Assembly (NCBI GenBank): GCA_035280245.1
Contig: DATEGF010000222.1
Span: 1-18,960 of the forward strand
Source of the DNA: DASZHJ01 sp035280245
GTDB lineage: Bacteria; Pseudomonadota; Alphaproteobacteria; ATCC43930; CGMCC-115725
Direction of reading: 5' to 3'
DNA: 18,960 nt
The position numbers were made by a program, and so were the translations under genes. A model generated the notes under the pieces. It ran no database searches. It was not told where the DNA came from and saw only the letters and a program-made list of their open reading frames with translations. The stretch's first letter is position 1. Each line of letters begins with the position of its first letter. Of the stretch, positions 6,942 through 14,710 are shown in pieces.

Positions 6942-8603
6942 ATGAGGATGACCGGCGTGCAGGCGACCAGGACGGAGGGCGGTGTTGCGGCGGTCGATGT
7001 GGTGATCGTGGGGGCCGGGTTTGCCGGGCTCTACATGCTGCATCGGCTGCGCGGGCTTGGCATGTCGGCGATCGTCTTCGAGGCGGGCGGCGGTGTCGGC
7101 GGGACCTGGTACTGGAACCGCTACCCCGGCGCGCGCTGCGACGTCGAGAGCATGCAGTACTCGTTCTCCTTCGACGACGACCTGCAGCAGGAATGGACCT
7201 GGAAGGAGCGCTATGCGCCGCAGCCGGAAATCCTGACTTATGCCAACCACGTCGCCGATCGGTTCGATCTGCGCCGCGACATCCGCTTCGAGACGCGGGT
7301 CACCGCCGCCAGCTTCGACGAGGCGGCGCAAAATTGGACGGTGCGGACCGACCGCGGCGACGTCGTCCGGGCGCGGTATTGCGTCATGGCGACGGGCTGC
7401 CTCTCCACCGCCAAGCTGCCGGAGATCCCGGGGATCTCGAGCTTCCGCGGCAAGACCTACCACACCGGCGCTTGGCCCCATGAGGGTGTGGATTTCAGCG
7501 GCCAACACGTTGGAGTCATCGGCACGGGATCCTCGGGGATCCAGGCGATACCCGTGATCGCGCGCGAGGCGCAGCATCTCACGGTGTTCCAGCGCACGCC
7601 GAACTTCAGCGTGCCCGCGCAGAACTGGCCGATGACCGCGGAGTACGAGCGCGGCTGGAAGCAGAACTATCCCGAGCGGCGCAAGGACGCCATGGCCATT
7701 CGCAATGCCATTCGCTATGTGCTCAACGACAAGTCGGCGCTGGATGCCACCGAGGAGGAGCGCCGGCGTGAATACGAGGCGCGCTGGGAAGCGGGCGGCA
7801 TCCCGTTCCTGGGTGCCTTCAACGATCTGATCCTGAAGCAGCAGTCGAACGACACCGCGGCCGACTTCGTGCGGGAGAAGATCCGCTCGATCGTGCGCGA
7901 TCCCGCGGTTGCCGCGCGACTCACGCCGAAGGGCTACCCGATCGGCACCAAGCGCATCTGCGTCGATACCGATTACTACGCGACGTTCAACCGCGATAAC
8001 GTCACGCTGGTCGACATCCGCAGCGAGCCCATCGAGGCGATCACGGCGGATGGCGTGCGCACGCGCGCCCAGAGCTACCCGCTCGACAGCCTGGTCTTTG
8101 CGACGGGCTTCGACGCCATGACCGGCACGCTCTTCGCGATCGACATCACCGGGCGCGACGGCCTCAAGCTGCGAGACAAATGGGCCGAGGGTCCCCAGAC
8201 CTATCTCGGGCTGATGACCGCGGGCTTTCCCAACATGTTCATGATCACCGGCCCCGGCAGCCCCTCGGTTCTCACCAACATGATCGTCTCCATCGAGCAG
8301 CACGTCGACTGGATTGTCGCCTGCCTCGCGCATCTGCGCGGCCGCGACGCCGGCAGCATCGAGGCCACCGTCGAGGCGGAGGACGCATGGGTCGAGCACG
8401 TCCGCGAGGTCGGTGAGCGGACGCTCTATCCGCAAGCCAATTCCTGGTACGTGGGCGCCAATGTCCCAGGCAAGCCGCGCGTCTTCATGCCCTATATCGG
8501 CGGCTTCCTCATCTACAAGGGGAAGTGCGACGACATCGCCGCGCGCGGGTATGCGGGGTTCCGGCTGTCCCCCGCCGCATCCGTGGTCGCGGCGGCACAG
8601 TAG
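6942..8603 (+). CDS. Type I Baeyer-Villiger monooxygenase (FAD/NADPH)
   Basis: A 553-aa flavoprotein that would insert one oxygen from O2 next to a ketone, giving an ester or lactone, using NADPH. The FAD motif is GAGFAG (24-29). The type I BVMO fingerprint F-x-G-x3-H-T-x2-W-P is exact: FRGKTYHTGAWP (168-179). The accessory fingerprint GGTWYWNRYPGARCD is at 53-67. The NADPH Rossmann motif GTGSSG is at 194-199, and a KR pair as in cyclohexanone monooxygenase follows PIGT. Length is typical for the cyclohexanone monooxygenase group. The start at 6942 lacks a clear ribosome site, and an ATG two codons on is equally possible. It is transcribed divergently from the aminotransferase. Substrate unknown. 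Confidence 0.93.
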   Translation: MRMTGVQATRTEGGVAAVDVVIVGAGFAGLYMLHRLRGLGMSAIVFEAGGGVGGTWYWNRYPGARCDVESMQYSFSFDDDLQQEWTWKERYAPQPEILTYANHVADRFDLRRDIRFETRVTAASFDEAAQNWTVRTDRGDVVRARYCVMATGCLSTAKLPEIPGISSFRGKTYHTGAWPHEGVDFSGQHVGVIGTGSSGIQAIPVIAREAQHLTVFQRTPNFSVPAQNWPMTAEYERGWKQNYPERRKDAMAIRNAIRYVLNDKSALDATEEERRREYEARWEAGGIPFLGAFNDLILKQQSNDTAADFVREKIRSIVRDPAVAARLTPKGYPIGTKRICVDTDYYATFNRDNVTLVDIRSEPIEAITADGVRTRAQSYPLDSLVFATGFDAMTGTLFAIDITGRDGLKLRDKWAEGPQTYLGLMTAGFPNMFMITGPGSPSVLTNMIVSIEQHVDWIVACLAHLRGRDAGSIEATVEAEDAWVEHVREVGERTLYPQANSWYVGANVPGKPRVFMPYIGGFLIYKGKCDDIAARGYAGFRLSPAASVVAAAQ

Positions 8604-8730
8604 TGCACCGCAGCTTTCAGGGCGGGACGGACTCAGACAAGCAGTCCACTCGGATTTTGCCTTGCTGCCCGTGTAGACTTCATTTTGGCCGCGGCTGTTG
8701 ATCTTTTTTCAGCATTGCGATTGGCGCCGC

Positions 8731-9732
8731 ATGAGCGATTTCGGTTCGTCCGACACGTGGACAGCGGGTAGCGATGGGTTCGCCAGATCGGTGGTGACCG
8801 AGGCGATGCGCGGCTATTTCCGTGACCGGCACGTCCGGATTGCCCCGTTCGTCGAGCGACATTTCAGCGTCGCGGGCTCGGCAGCGCTGCACAGAAAGGC
8901 CATCGGCTGGGATCTCCTGCGGGCGCCCGCGAACCTGGTGTTGGCAGTGCCCTATGCGGGGTCCAGGCTCACCGCCGCGGCACTCCAGGCTGCTGGCGCA
9001 AGGCGGGCAGCCGACCGGGTGAGGTCCCTCAACTTGTTGCTCCAGACCGCGGTCGGACAGGAAATCCGTTGGCTCGTCATGACGGAGTTGCTGGAGTTGC
9101 CATGGCGGCACGGGAACCGTGTTTCCTCGCGCGACGCCCTTGCAGAGGTGATCGTTTCCGAGCCACGGGTCGAGGCGCTCGCCCGGCAGGCGCTTGCCGC
9201 CGTCGCACCCCGCGGCGACGATCCTCAGTTCCGTCTCCGGCTCGAGTCCGCACTCGCGACCTACACCGAAACCCGCGCCGCCGCTGCCGAAGTCGCCACC
9301 ACCATCGCGATGCTGGGAACAGGTGCGCTCGGTGTGCACCAGGTCACTCCGGGTGTCATGACGCTCGGTCCCGCGCTGGCCGCCGCCATCGCGCAGCAGA
9401 CCGCAATTTCATCCTTTCCGCTCGGCAGCACTCTCGGGACCCTCTGGTACGGTGCTTTTCCGGTGGCGGCGTCACCCGCGCTGGTTGCCGGGCTCACGGG
9501 TGGATTGATGCTCGGCGCCGCGGCGCTCAGCGCGTTTGCCGGGATCGTGACGGATCCGGTGCAGCGGCGTCTTGGACTCCATCAGCGGCGTCTCGAACGA
9601 CTGCTCGACGCCCTCGAGCGGCAGTGGATCGAGGGCGCCGGCGGCGTGTTCGTGGTGCGCGACCACTATGTGGCGCGCCTGCTCGGCTTGCTCGACATTC
9701 TCGGGAGCGTCTGGCGCGTGGCGCGATCTTGA
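8731..9732 (+). CDS. Unknown integral membrane protein (possibly DUF6635-like)
   Basis: A 333-aa protein starting at the ATG MSDFGSSDTW; a TTG 33 bases earlier is the only alternative. The N-terminal part contains a conserved-looking amphipathic stretch (HRKAIGWDLLRAPANLVLAV, about 54-73). The middle and C-terminal parts hold two or three hydrophobic segments: about 185-205, then LWYGAFPVAASPALVAGLTG and the following Gly/Ala-rich stretch to IVTD, as a possible hairpin. A positively charged soluble tail (RRLGLHQRRLERLLDALE) follows. No catalytic motif is visible. I recall similar sequences annotated as a domain of unknown function in alphaproteobacteria, but this is unverified. The gene converges with the SDR gene across only 21 bases. 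No link to the catabolic genes is evident. Confidence 0.75.
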   Translation: MSDFGSSDTWTAGSDGFARSVVTEAMRGYFRDRHVRIAPFVERHFSVAGSAALHRKAIGWDLLRAPANLVLAVPYAGSRLTAAALQAAGARRAADRVRSLNLLLQTAVGQEIRWLVMTELLELPWRHGNRVSSRDALAEVIVSEPRVEALARQALAAVAPRGDDPQFRLRLESALATYTETRAAAAEVATTIAMLGTGALGVHQVTPGVMTLGPALAAAIAQQTAISSFPLGSTLGTLWYGAFPVAASPALVAGLTGGLMLGAAALSAFAGIVTDPVQRRLGLHQRRLERLLDALERQWIEGAGGVFVVRDHYVARLLGLLDILGSVWRVARS

Positions 9733-9753
9733 AGGGTGCCGAAAATCTCTTTC

Positions 9754-10494
9754 TTATCTCGACGGCAAGACGAGAAGCTCCGCGATATTGACGTGTGGAG
9801 GCTGGTCGAGCGCGAAGGCGACACAGTTGGCGACATCCTCGGACCGGAGGCACTCGGCATAGCTCGCATAGAATGCCGCCGCTTTCGCCTTGTCGCCGGA
9901 GTTTCGCACCTCGGCGAACTCCGTTTGCACCGTGCCGGGCAGAATCTGGGTGACGCGAATCCGGCCGAGGTAATCCAGGCGTAGCGCCTTGCCGAAGCCG
10001 CTGACCGCGAATTTGCTCGCGACGTAAGCGGTGCCGCCGGCATAGGCGGCGGTGCTGGCATTCGAGCCGATGTTGACGATGTGACCGTCCTTGCGCTCGA
10101 GGAGGATGGGCACGATCGCGTGGGTGACACGCATGATGCCGGCCACGTTGGTCTCGATCGTGGACAGCATATGCTCGACCGCTTGATGATCGAAGGTCGT
10201 GCGGCCGCCGAGATCGTGCCCCGCGTTGTTGACGAGGACTTGGATGGCCCGCCAATCCTCGGGCAAGCGACTGATCAGCGTCGAGACGGAGTCCGGATCG
10301 GTCACATCGAGCGCGACCGCCTGGCACCGGGGGCCGAGCCGGCTACTGAGCGCCGCCAGTCGCTCGGTTCGGCGCGCCGCTGCAATGACCTTCCAGCCGT
10401 CCGCGATCAGCTTCTCGACAATCGCCGTGCCGATGCCGCTGCTCGCGCCGGTCACCAGGCTGACGCCGCGCGCGGTCTTCTCGGTCGGAGGCAT
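9754..10494 (-). CDS. Short-chain dehydrogenase/reductase (classical SDR, YdfG-like)
   Basis: A single-domain Rossmann oxidoreductase of about 246-249 aa. Numbering from an alternative ATG at 10503: cofactor motif TGASSGIG (18-25), NNAG (92-95), Asn119, and catalytic Ser147, Tyr160 and Lys164 (YVASK). Arg44-Arg45 after beta-2 suggest NADP(H). The pattern NIGSNASTAAYAGGTAY resembles 3-hydroxy-acid/serine dehydrogenases of the YdfG group. The ATG at 10494 is preferred because AGGGAG lies 10 bases upstream, whereas it sits only one base before the ATG at 10503. It is divergent from the 2OG oxygenase, and both may be controlled from the 10495-10644 interval. It would interconvert a hydroxy and a keto intermediate; the substrate is not deducible. 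Confidence 0.9.
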   Translation of the reverse strand: MPPTEKTARGVSLVTGASSGIGTAIVEKLIADGWKVIAAARRTERLAALSSRLGPRCQAVALDVTDPDSVSTLISRLPEDWRAIQVLVNNAGHDLGGRTTFDHQAVEHMLSTIETNVAGIMRVTHAIVPILLERKDGHIVNIGSNASTAAYAGGTAYVASKFAVSGFGKALRLDYLGRIRVTQILPGTVQTEFAEVRNSGDKAKAAAFYASYAECLRSEDVANCVAFALDQPPHVNIAELLVLPSR

Positions 10495-10601
10495 GGCAGA
10501 CATACTCCCTGTTGGCCTCTTTCAATACCGCATCTGCTTCGCTGTCGACCATCGGGTTCGACCAGTGAGGTTATAAAAAGCCGTCGACGCCGTGGCCGGG
10601 T

Positions 10602-10618
10602 TGTTCGACTATCGAACA
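10602..10618. promoter_or_regulatory. 17-bp operator-like palindrome (IclR-type candidate)
   Basis: TGTTCGA-CTA-TCGAACA is a perfect 7-bp inverted repeat around a 3-base centre. It lies 26 bases upstream of the TTG start of the 2OG oxygenase and 107 bases upstream of the SDR start. Its form resembles the GTTCGAT/ATCG-type sites of IclR-family regulators such as PcaR/PcaU and PobR (from memory). An AT-rich TTATAAAAA at 10571-10579 just upstream could be a -10 region, which would put the palindrome at the start of the transcript, as expected for a repressor site. No regulator gene is in the window. Confidence 0.45.
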
Positions 10619-10644
10619 GTGGGGTTTCCGGAGGGAAGTGTGCC

Positions 10645-11622
10645 TTGAGCTATGCGCCCGCGACGGCGATTGGCGCCGACAGCATTCCCGTAATCGACAT
10701 GCGGCCGCTCGCCGGCGGAGATGGCGCGGCAGTTGCCGAGGTGGGGCAGGCCCTTTTGCATGCCGCGCAGACCGTGGGCTTCTTCTATGTGCGAAATCAT
10801 GAGGTGCCCCAGCCGCTCATCGAGCGTGCCTACATCCTCTCGCGGCGGTTTTTCGCGCTGCCAACAGAGACGAAGCAGCGCGTTCGCATCAACGCGATCC
10901 ACCGCGGCTTCCTGGCGGTCGGCGGCGCGCGCATGTACGAGACAGCGCGGGTCGATCTCAAGGAGAGCTTCATCTGGGGCCCCGAGCTCGGTCTCGACGA
11001 TCCCGATGTCGCCGCGGGAAAACCGCTGATGGGGCCGAACCAGTGGCCGGCGGAGCTGCCGGAGCTCGCCGCCGGCCTTACGGACTATGCCAACGCGGCG
11101 ATGGCGTGCGCGCGGAGCCTGCTGCGTGGCTTCGCGGTGAGCCTCGGCCTCGATGCCGATTTCTTTCGCGAGCGGTTCGCCAAGCCGCTGGCGCGTGGCT
11201 CGCTGATCTACTATCCGCCGCAGCCGCCCGACAGCGGCGGCGACCAGTTCGGCGTGGCACCCCATACGGATTATGGCGGCCTCACTCTGCTCAATCAGGA
11301 CGAGACCGGTGGGTTGCAGGTGCGCGCTCGCTCGGGCGAGTGGGTGACGGCGGTGCCGATCCCCGGCACGTTCGTGGTCAACGTCGGCGACCTGATGGCG
11401 CGCTGGACAAACGACCGCTTCCGCTCGACGCCGCACCGCGTGGTGAATTCCTCGGGGCGCGCCCGCTATTCGATGGCCCTCTTCTTCGATCCGGCTTTCG
11501 ACACCGTGATCGACCCGCGCGACCTTCGGCCGGAAGGCGCCGCGCTGTATCCGCCGGTGACTTGCGGGGAGTATATCGTCTCACGGTTCAACAAGGCTTT
11601 CACCTACCGCCGACCGAGCTGA
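10645..11622 (+). CDS. 2-oxoglutarate/Fe(II)-dependent oxygenase, isopenicillin N synthase-like family
   Basis: A 325-aa double-stranded beta-helix oxygenase with the N-terminal DIOX_N region (IPVIDMRPL at 14-22, GFFYVRNHEVP at 45-55). The iron facial triad is His207-x-Asp209 (APHTDYGG) and His264 (TPHRV). The 2OG carboxylate pair is Arg274-x-Ser276 (RARYS). It would couple 2OG decarboxylation to hydroxylation, desaturation or cyclisation of an unknown small molecule in the cytosol. The start is a TTG at 10645 with GGAGG (10630-10634) about ten bases upstream. No ATG or GTG fits, since upstream frame sequence is not protein-like and Met19 is already inside the domain. It converges with the Rieske oxygenase gene with 16 bases between stops. 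Confidence 0.9.
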   Translation: MSYAPATAIGADSIPVIDMRPLAGGDGAAVAEVGQALLHAAQTVGFFYVRNHEVPQPLIERAYILSRRFFALPTETKQRVRINAIHRGFLAVGGARMYETARVDLKESFIWGPELGLDDPDVAAGKPLMGPNQWPAELPELAAGLTDYANAAMACARSLLRGFAVSLGLDADFFRERFAKPLARGSLIYYPPQPPDSGGDQFGVAPHTDYGGLTLLNQDETGGLQVRARSGEWVTAVPIPGTFVVNVGDLMARWTNDRFRSTPHRVVNSSGRARYSMALFFDPAFDTVIDPRDLRPEGAALYPPVTCGEYIVSRFNKAFTYRRPS

Positions 11623-11638
11623 GGGCTTCGGTGTTCCG

Positions 11639-12985
11639 CTAGGCGAGGAGCGCCCGCATCCGCCGCTCGATCTCGGCCTGGCGCTCGCCGTGGGCCAACA
11701 GACGCGTCGCCGCCACCGCCTCGCCGACGCGGCGGCCGATGTCGCGCTGCACCGCCAGATCATCGCTGTTCGAGACCGGGTATCTCAGGATGACATCGCC
11801 CGCCATGGTGGGAATGCGTCCGTCGGCGTTGCGCGGCAGGGTCGGCAGCGCCTTGCCGGCTTGTACGTCGCGGATGCCGTGCCGGAGCATGCGGCGCATG
11901 ATGGCGACGCCGGTATCGGTGCGACCGAGCATCTCGCCGGCGTGGATGGTGATCGGACCTTGGCCGACCTGCGCCTCGTAGTCGCCGGGCATGCGCTGCC
12001 CTTCCTCGTGGCTCCGCTCGACCCCGGTCTGTCCGAGGAAATCGATCTTGTTGAGGCCGACTTTGCTGCGATCGCCCTTGCCGCCGAGATCGAGCGTCTC
12101 GTGGAAGTGCCGCCACCCGATGATCTTGCAGCTGGTGTTGTCGGTCGGCACGGTCCATTTGCTGATGCCGACCCGCGGAAAGAATTTCTCGCGGTCGGGG
12201 TCCTGGTAGATGTCAGGCGGCTGCGCGAAGTTCGGCATGATCACTTCCGCCGTGCGCGCCCAGACGTATTCGCGCCATCGCCGGGTGTTGGTGAGGTAGA
12301 TGCCAGCCTCGTCCTCCATCTTGTGCCAGTCGACCACGGGCAATGCGCCCCAGGCGGGATTGAAATGCGCCCGCGTCACCCGCGTGTGCAAGAACACGCT
12401 GTGGAAGGGATCCATCGGGTTCTCGGCGACCTGCAGCCAGTTGCAGGGATAGTCGATGGAGTAGGGCACGAGATCGTTGCCGGGCAGCTCGAAGGTATCG
12501 AACACCGGGAACTCCGGCTTGTGCTCGGGCGGCCCGAGATAGCCGAAGACCAGGCCCTTGTACTCGAGGGTCGGGTAGGCGCCGTGGCAGAGCGAGTTCC
12601 GGATGGGGCTGTTCTCGGGCTCGCCGGGCGTCTCGAGGATGCGGCCGTCGATGTCGAAGAGCCAGCCGTGGTAGCAGCAGCGGATGCCGTTCTGGGCGAG
12701 AATGCCGTACTCGAGCGACGCCCGCCGGTGGCTGCAGTGCTTGTGCAGGAGGCCGATGCGCCCGCTGAGATCGCGGAACAGCACGAGCTCCTCGCCGAGC
12801 ACCTTCACCACGATCGGCACGTCGCGGATCTGCTCGGTCATCGCCACCGGTTGCCAGAAGCGGCGCATGTATTCGCCGCAGGGCGTCCTCGGGCCGACGT
12901 GCGTGAGCTCGACATCCTCCCGCGCGTCGAGGAGGCGGTGATATCCGTTATAGGTCTGTCCGGAGCGATCGGCCGTGTCGTTCAC
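11639..12985 (-). CDS. Rieske non-heme iron oxygenase, phthalate-dioxygenase-type oxygenase component
   Basis: The GTG at 12985 is chosen because CGGAGG lies nine bases upstream, giving 448 aa. The N-terminal Rieske [2Fe-2S] domain has Cys84-x-His86 (KHCSHRRASL) and Cys103-x2-His106 (RCCYHGW). The catalytic domain has the mononuclear iron motif Asp192-x2-His195-x4-His200 within AENPMDPFHSVFLH, where Asp192 is the usual bridge to the neighbouring Rieske cluster. The CSHRRASL and GIRCxYHGW style and the length match the phthalate 4,5-dioxygenase/phenoxybenzoate dioxygenase group, which act as homotrimers on aromatic or heterocyclic acids. They need a separate FMN/ferredoxin reductase, and none is present here. 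It is divergent from the CMD-like gene across 114 bases. Confidence 0.92.
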   Translation of the reverse strand: MNDTADRSGQTYNGYHRLLDAREDVELTHVGPRTPCGEYMRRFWQPVAMTEQIRDVPIVVKVLGEELVLFRDLSGRIGLLHKHCSHRRASLEYGILAQNGIRCCYHGWLFDIDGRILETPGEPENSPIRNSLCHGAYPTLEYKGLVFGYLGPPEHKPEFPVFDTFELPGNDLVPYSIDYPCNWLQVAENPMDPFHSVFLHTRVTRAHFNPAWGALPVVDWHKMEDEAGIYLTNTRRWREYVWARTAEVIMPNFAQPPDIYQDPDREKFFPRVGISKWTVPTDNTSCKIIGWRHFHETLDLGGKGDRSKVGLNKIDFLGQTGVERSHEEGQRMPGDYEAQVGQGPITIHAGEMLGRTDTGVAIMRRMLRHGIRDVQAGKALPTLPRNADGRIPTMAGDVILRYPVSNSDDLAVQRDIGRRVGEAVAATRLLAHGERQAEIERRMRALLA

Positions 12986-13099
12986 GCTCAACTGCCTCCG
13001 CAAGTCTCGGTCAGCGATTGGAGCAAGTTTTACCCGGTTTGGCGAGCGCTTCCTGTGCTAGAGGATCGTCTCGGCAGGGCGACGTTTGAGGAGGGGGCG

Positions 13100-13693
13100 A
13101 TGGGCGCATGGATTCGCATGGTGCCGCTGGCGGACGCGACCGGTCCGCTGAAGCAGGCCTACGATAAGGTCAAGACGCCACACGGGACGGTCGATAACGT
13201 CATGCGGGTCCACAGCCTGCGGCCGCACACCATGGAGGGGCACGTCGCGCTCTATCGCAGCGTGCTGCATCACCCCGACAACAAGCTGCCGCTGTGGTTC
13301 CTGGAGTGCGTGGCGGTCGCCACCAGCCTGGTGAACCGCTGCGATTACAGCTTCGCGCATCATTGGACCAATGCCCGGAATCTCCTCGGCGACGAGCGGC
13401 GCGCCGAGCAAATTCTCAAGGCCTTGCGCGCGGGAGCGCCGGAGCGCGCATTCACCGGCAAGGAACTCGCGCTCATCGAGTACGCGCAAACCCTCACGCG
13501 CGCCCCCGGCGAGATCACGCGCTCGGCGGTCGACGCGTGCCGCGCCGAGGGCGCCGACGACGGCGAGATCCTCGAGGTCAACCAGGTATGCGCCTACTTC
13601 AATTACTCGAACCGCGTGCTCAACGGCCTTGGCGTCGACACCGAGGGAGACACGGTCGGCTACTACTCGGACGAGAAAGACGGGTCCACCTGA
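13100..13693 (+). CDS. AhpD/carboxymuconolactone decarboxylase-like, peroxidase-related protein
   Basis: A 197-aa all-helical protein; the ATG has GAGGAGGGGG directly upstream. The CMD core is at about 62-95. When Glu118-Cys130-Cys133-His137 of mycobacterial AhpD are laid on by spacing they fall on Glu69, Cys81, Ser84 and His88 (NRCDYSFAHH), so the second cysteine of the CxxC pair is serine. The C-terminal YFNYSNRVLNGLGVD (about 164-178) is typical of the larger peroxidase-related CMD proteins. With the peroxidatic cysteine gone it is unlikely to act as a thiol peroxidase. It may bind or isomerise a ring-opened intermediate of the adjacent Rieske pathway. It is divergent from that oxygenase and 170 bases ahead of the binding-protein gene. 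Confidence 0.85.
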   Translation: MGAWIRMVPLADATGPLKQAYDKVKTPHGTVDNVMRVHSLRPHTMEGHVALYRSVLHHPDNKLPLWFLECVAVATSLVNRCDYSFAHHWTNARNLLGDERRAEQILKALRAGAPERAFTGKELALIEYAQTLTRAPGEITRSAVDACRAEGADDGEILEVNQVCAYFNYSNRVLNGLGVDTEGDTVGYYSDEKDGST

Positions 13694-13863
13694 TCTCGCC
13701 GACGAGCGGGACCATCGAGGCGCCGCCTGGAACCATCACGGGGTGCGAGCGCATTGCCCGCGTTCGGACCGCGATGTTATCGTCAATCCAGCCGGCCGCA
13801 CGTTGATGGCGGCTTGGCGGTCGATCGCAGGAGTTGTCGCCACAAAAATCCAGGGGGCAAGCC

Positions 13864-14691
13864 ATGACACCGCGCCGGGCACTACTCACGGGGATTCCAG
13901 TAACCGCTGCCGTCAGCGTCATCTCGGCCGCGCAGGCCCAGGACGCTCCGGCCGCCGGAGAAAGCGCGATACAGGGGATCGTGAAACGCGGCCGGCTGCT
14001 GGTGGGCATGTCGACCTTCGTGCCCTGGGCGATGCGCGACAAGAACGGCGAGCTCATCGGCTGGGAAGTCGACGTCGCCAAGCAGATCGCGAAGGACATG
14101 GGCGTCGAGGTCGACCTGGTGCCGACCGCGTTCGACGGCATCATCCCCGCCCTGATCGCCGGCAAGTTCGACATGATCGCGACCGGGCTCACCATCACGC
14201 CGAAGCGCGCCCTCACGATCAACTTCAGCAACCCTTATGCGCATTCGGGTGCCACTCTTCTTGCGAATAAAAAGCTCGCCGGCAGCTTCAAGACGCTCGA
14301 GGACTTCGATAAGCCAGACGTGACGCTTGCCGCTCGGCGCGGCAGCACCGGCGAGCTCATGGTGAAGCGGCTTTTCCCCAAGGCGACGCTCAGGCTGTTC
14401 GACGACGAGCAGCTCGCGAACCAGGAAGTGATCAACGGGAACGCCCACGCGGCCTCTGCGCAGCCGCCGCGGCCCTACCTCCTGCGAGCCAAATATCCCG
14501 ATGTGGTCTTCGTCCCGTTCGAGCGCTTGCTCACCACCAATGCCGACGCCTTCGCCATCCGGAAGGGCGATCTCGATACCCAGAGCTTCCTCGACAGCTG
14601 GATCGAGTATCACACCGCCGACCTCTGGCTCGAGCAGCGCCACGACTACTGGTTCAAGAGCGCGGCCTGGGCCGATCTGGTGCCGAACTGA
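13864..14691 (+). CDS. ABC transporter periplasmic solute-binding protein, family 3
   Basis: A 275-aa protein; the ATG has AGGGGG six bases upstream. The signal peptide (MTPRRALLTGIPVTAAVSVI, cleavage near AQA-QDA at 25-26) contains a twin arginine but only a weak Tat consensus, so Sec or Tat export is possible. Lobe motifs are typical of polar amino-acid binders: TFVPW (51-55), GWEVDVAKQIAKDMG (66-80), ITPKRALTINFSNPY (111-125, with Arg115 in the place of the carboxylate-binding Arg) and RRGSTGE (158-164). In the usual xADAxxxD segment this protein has AHAASAQ (194-200), so the Asp that binds the alpha-amino group is Gln200. It probably serves the two permeases on the other strand (15969-17673). 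The ligand may lack a free alpha-amino group, for example an N-methylated or quaternary compound (inference). Confidence 0.9.
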   Translation: MTPRRALLTGIPVTAAVSVISAAQAQDAPAAGESAIQGIVKRGRLLVGMSTFVPWAMRDKNGELIGWEVDVAKQIAKDMGVEVDLVPTAFDGIIPALIAGKFDMIATGLTITPKRALTINFSNPYAHSGATLLANKKLAGSFKTLEDFDKPDVTLAARRGSTGELMVKRLFPKATLRLFDDEQLANQEVINGNAHAASAQPPRPYLLRAKYPDVVFVPFERLLTTNADAFAIRKGDLDTQSFLDSWIEYHTADLWLEQRHDYWFKSAAWADLVPN

Positions 14692-14710
14692 TCGGCACCC
14701 GGCGGCAAAA

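Noticed and set aside
6801..8435. A 544-codon open frame on the minus strand opposite the BVMO gene.
   Set aside because: The BVMO fingerprints lie on the plus strand; the minus frame is low-quality, Arg/Asp/Gly/His-rich and would overlap the aminotransferase start region.
10081..10644. An N-terminal extension of the 2OG oxygenase frame back to 10081.
   Set aside because: It would run antisense through the SDR gene, has no family similarity, and the TTG at 10645 has a ribosome site and gives the normal family length.
11690..13693. A 667-codon plus-strand open frame that could suggest a large fusion protein.
   Set aside because: Only the last 197 codons are protein-like (the CMD-like protein, with its own ribosome site at 13100). 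The first part is antisense to the Rieske oxygenase.
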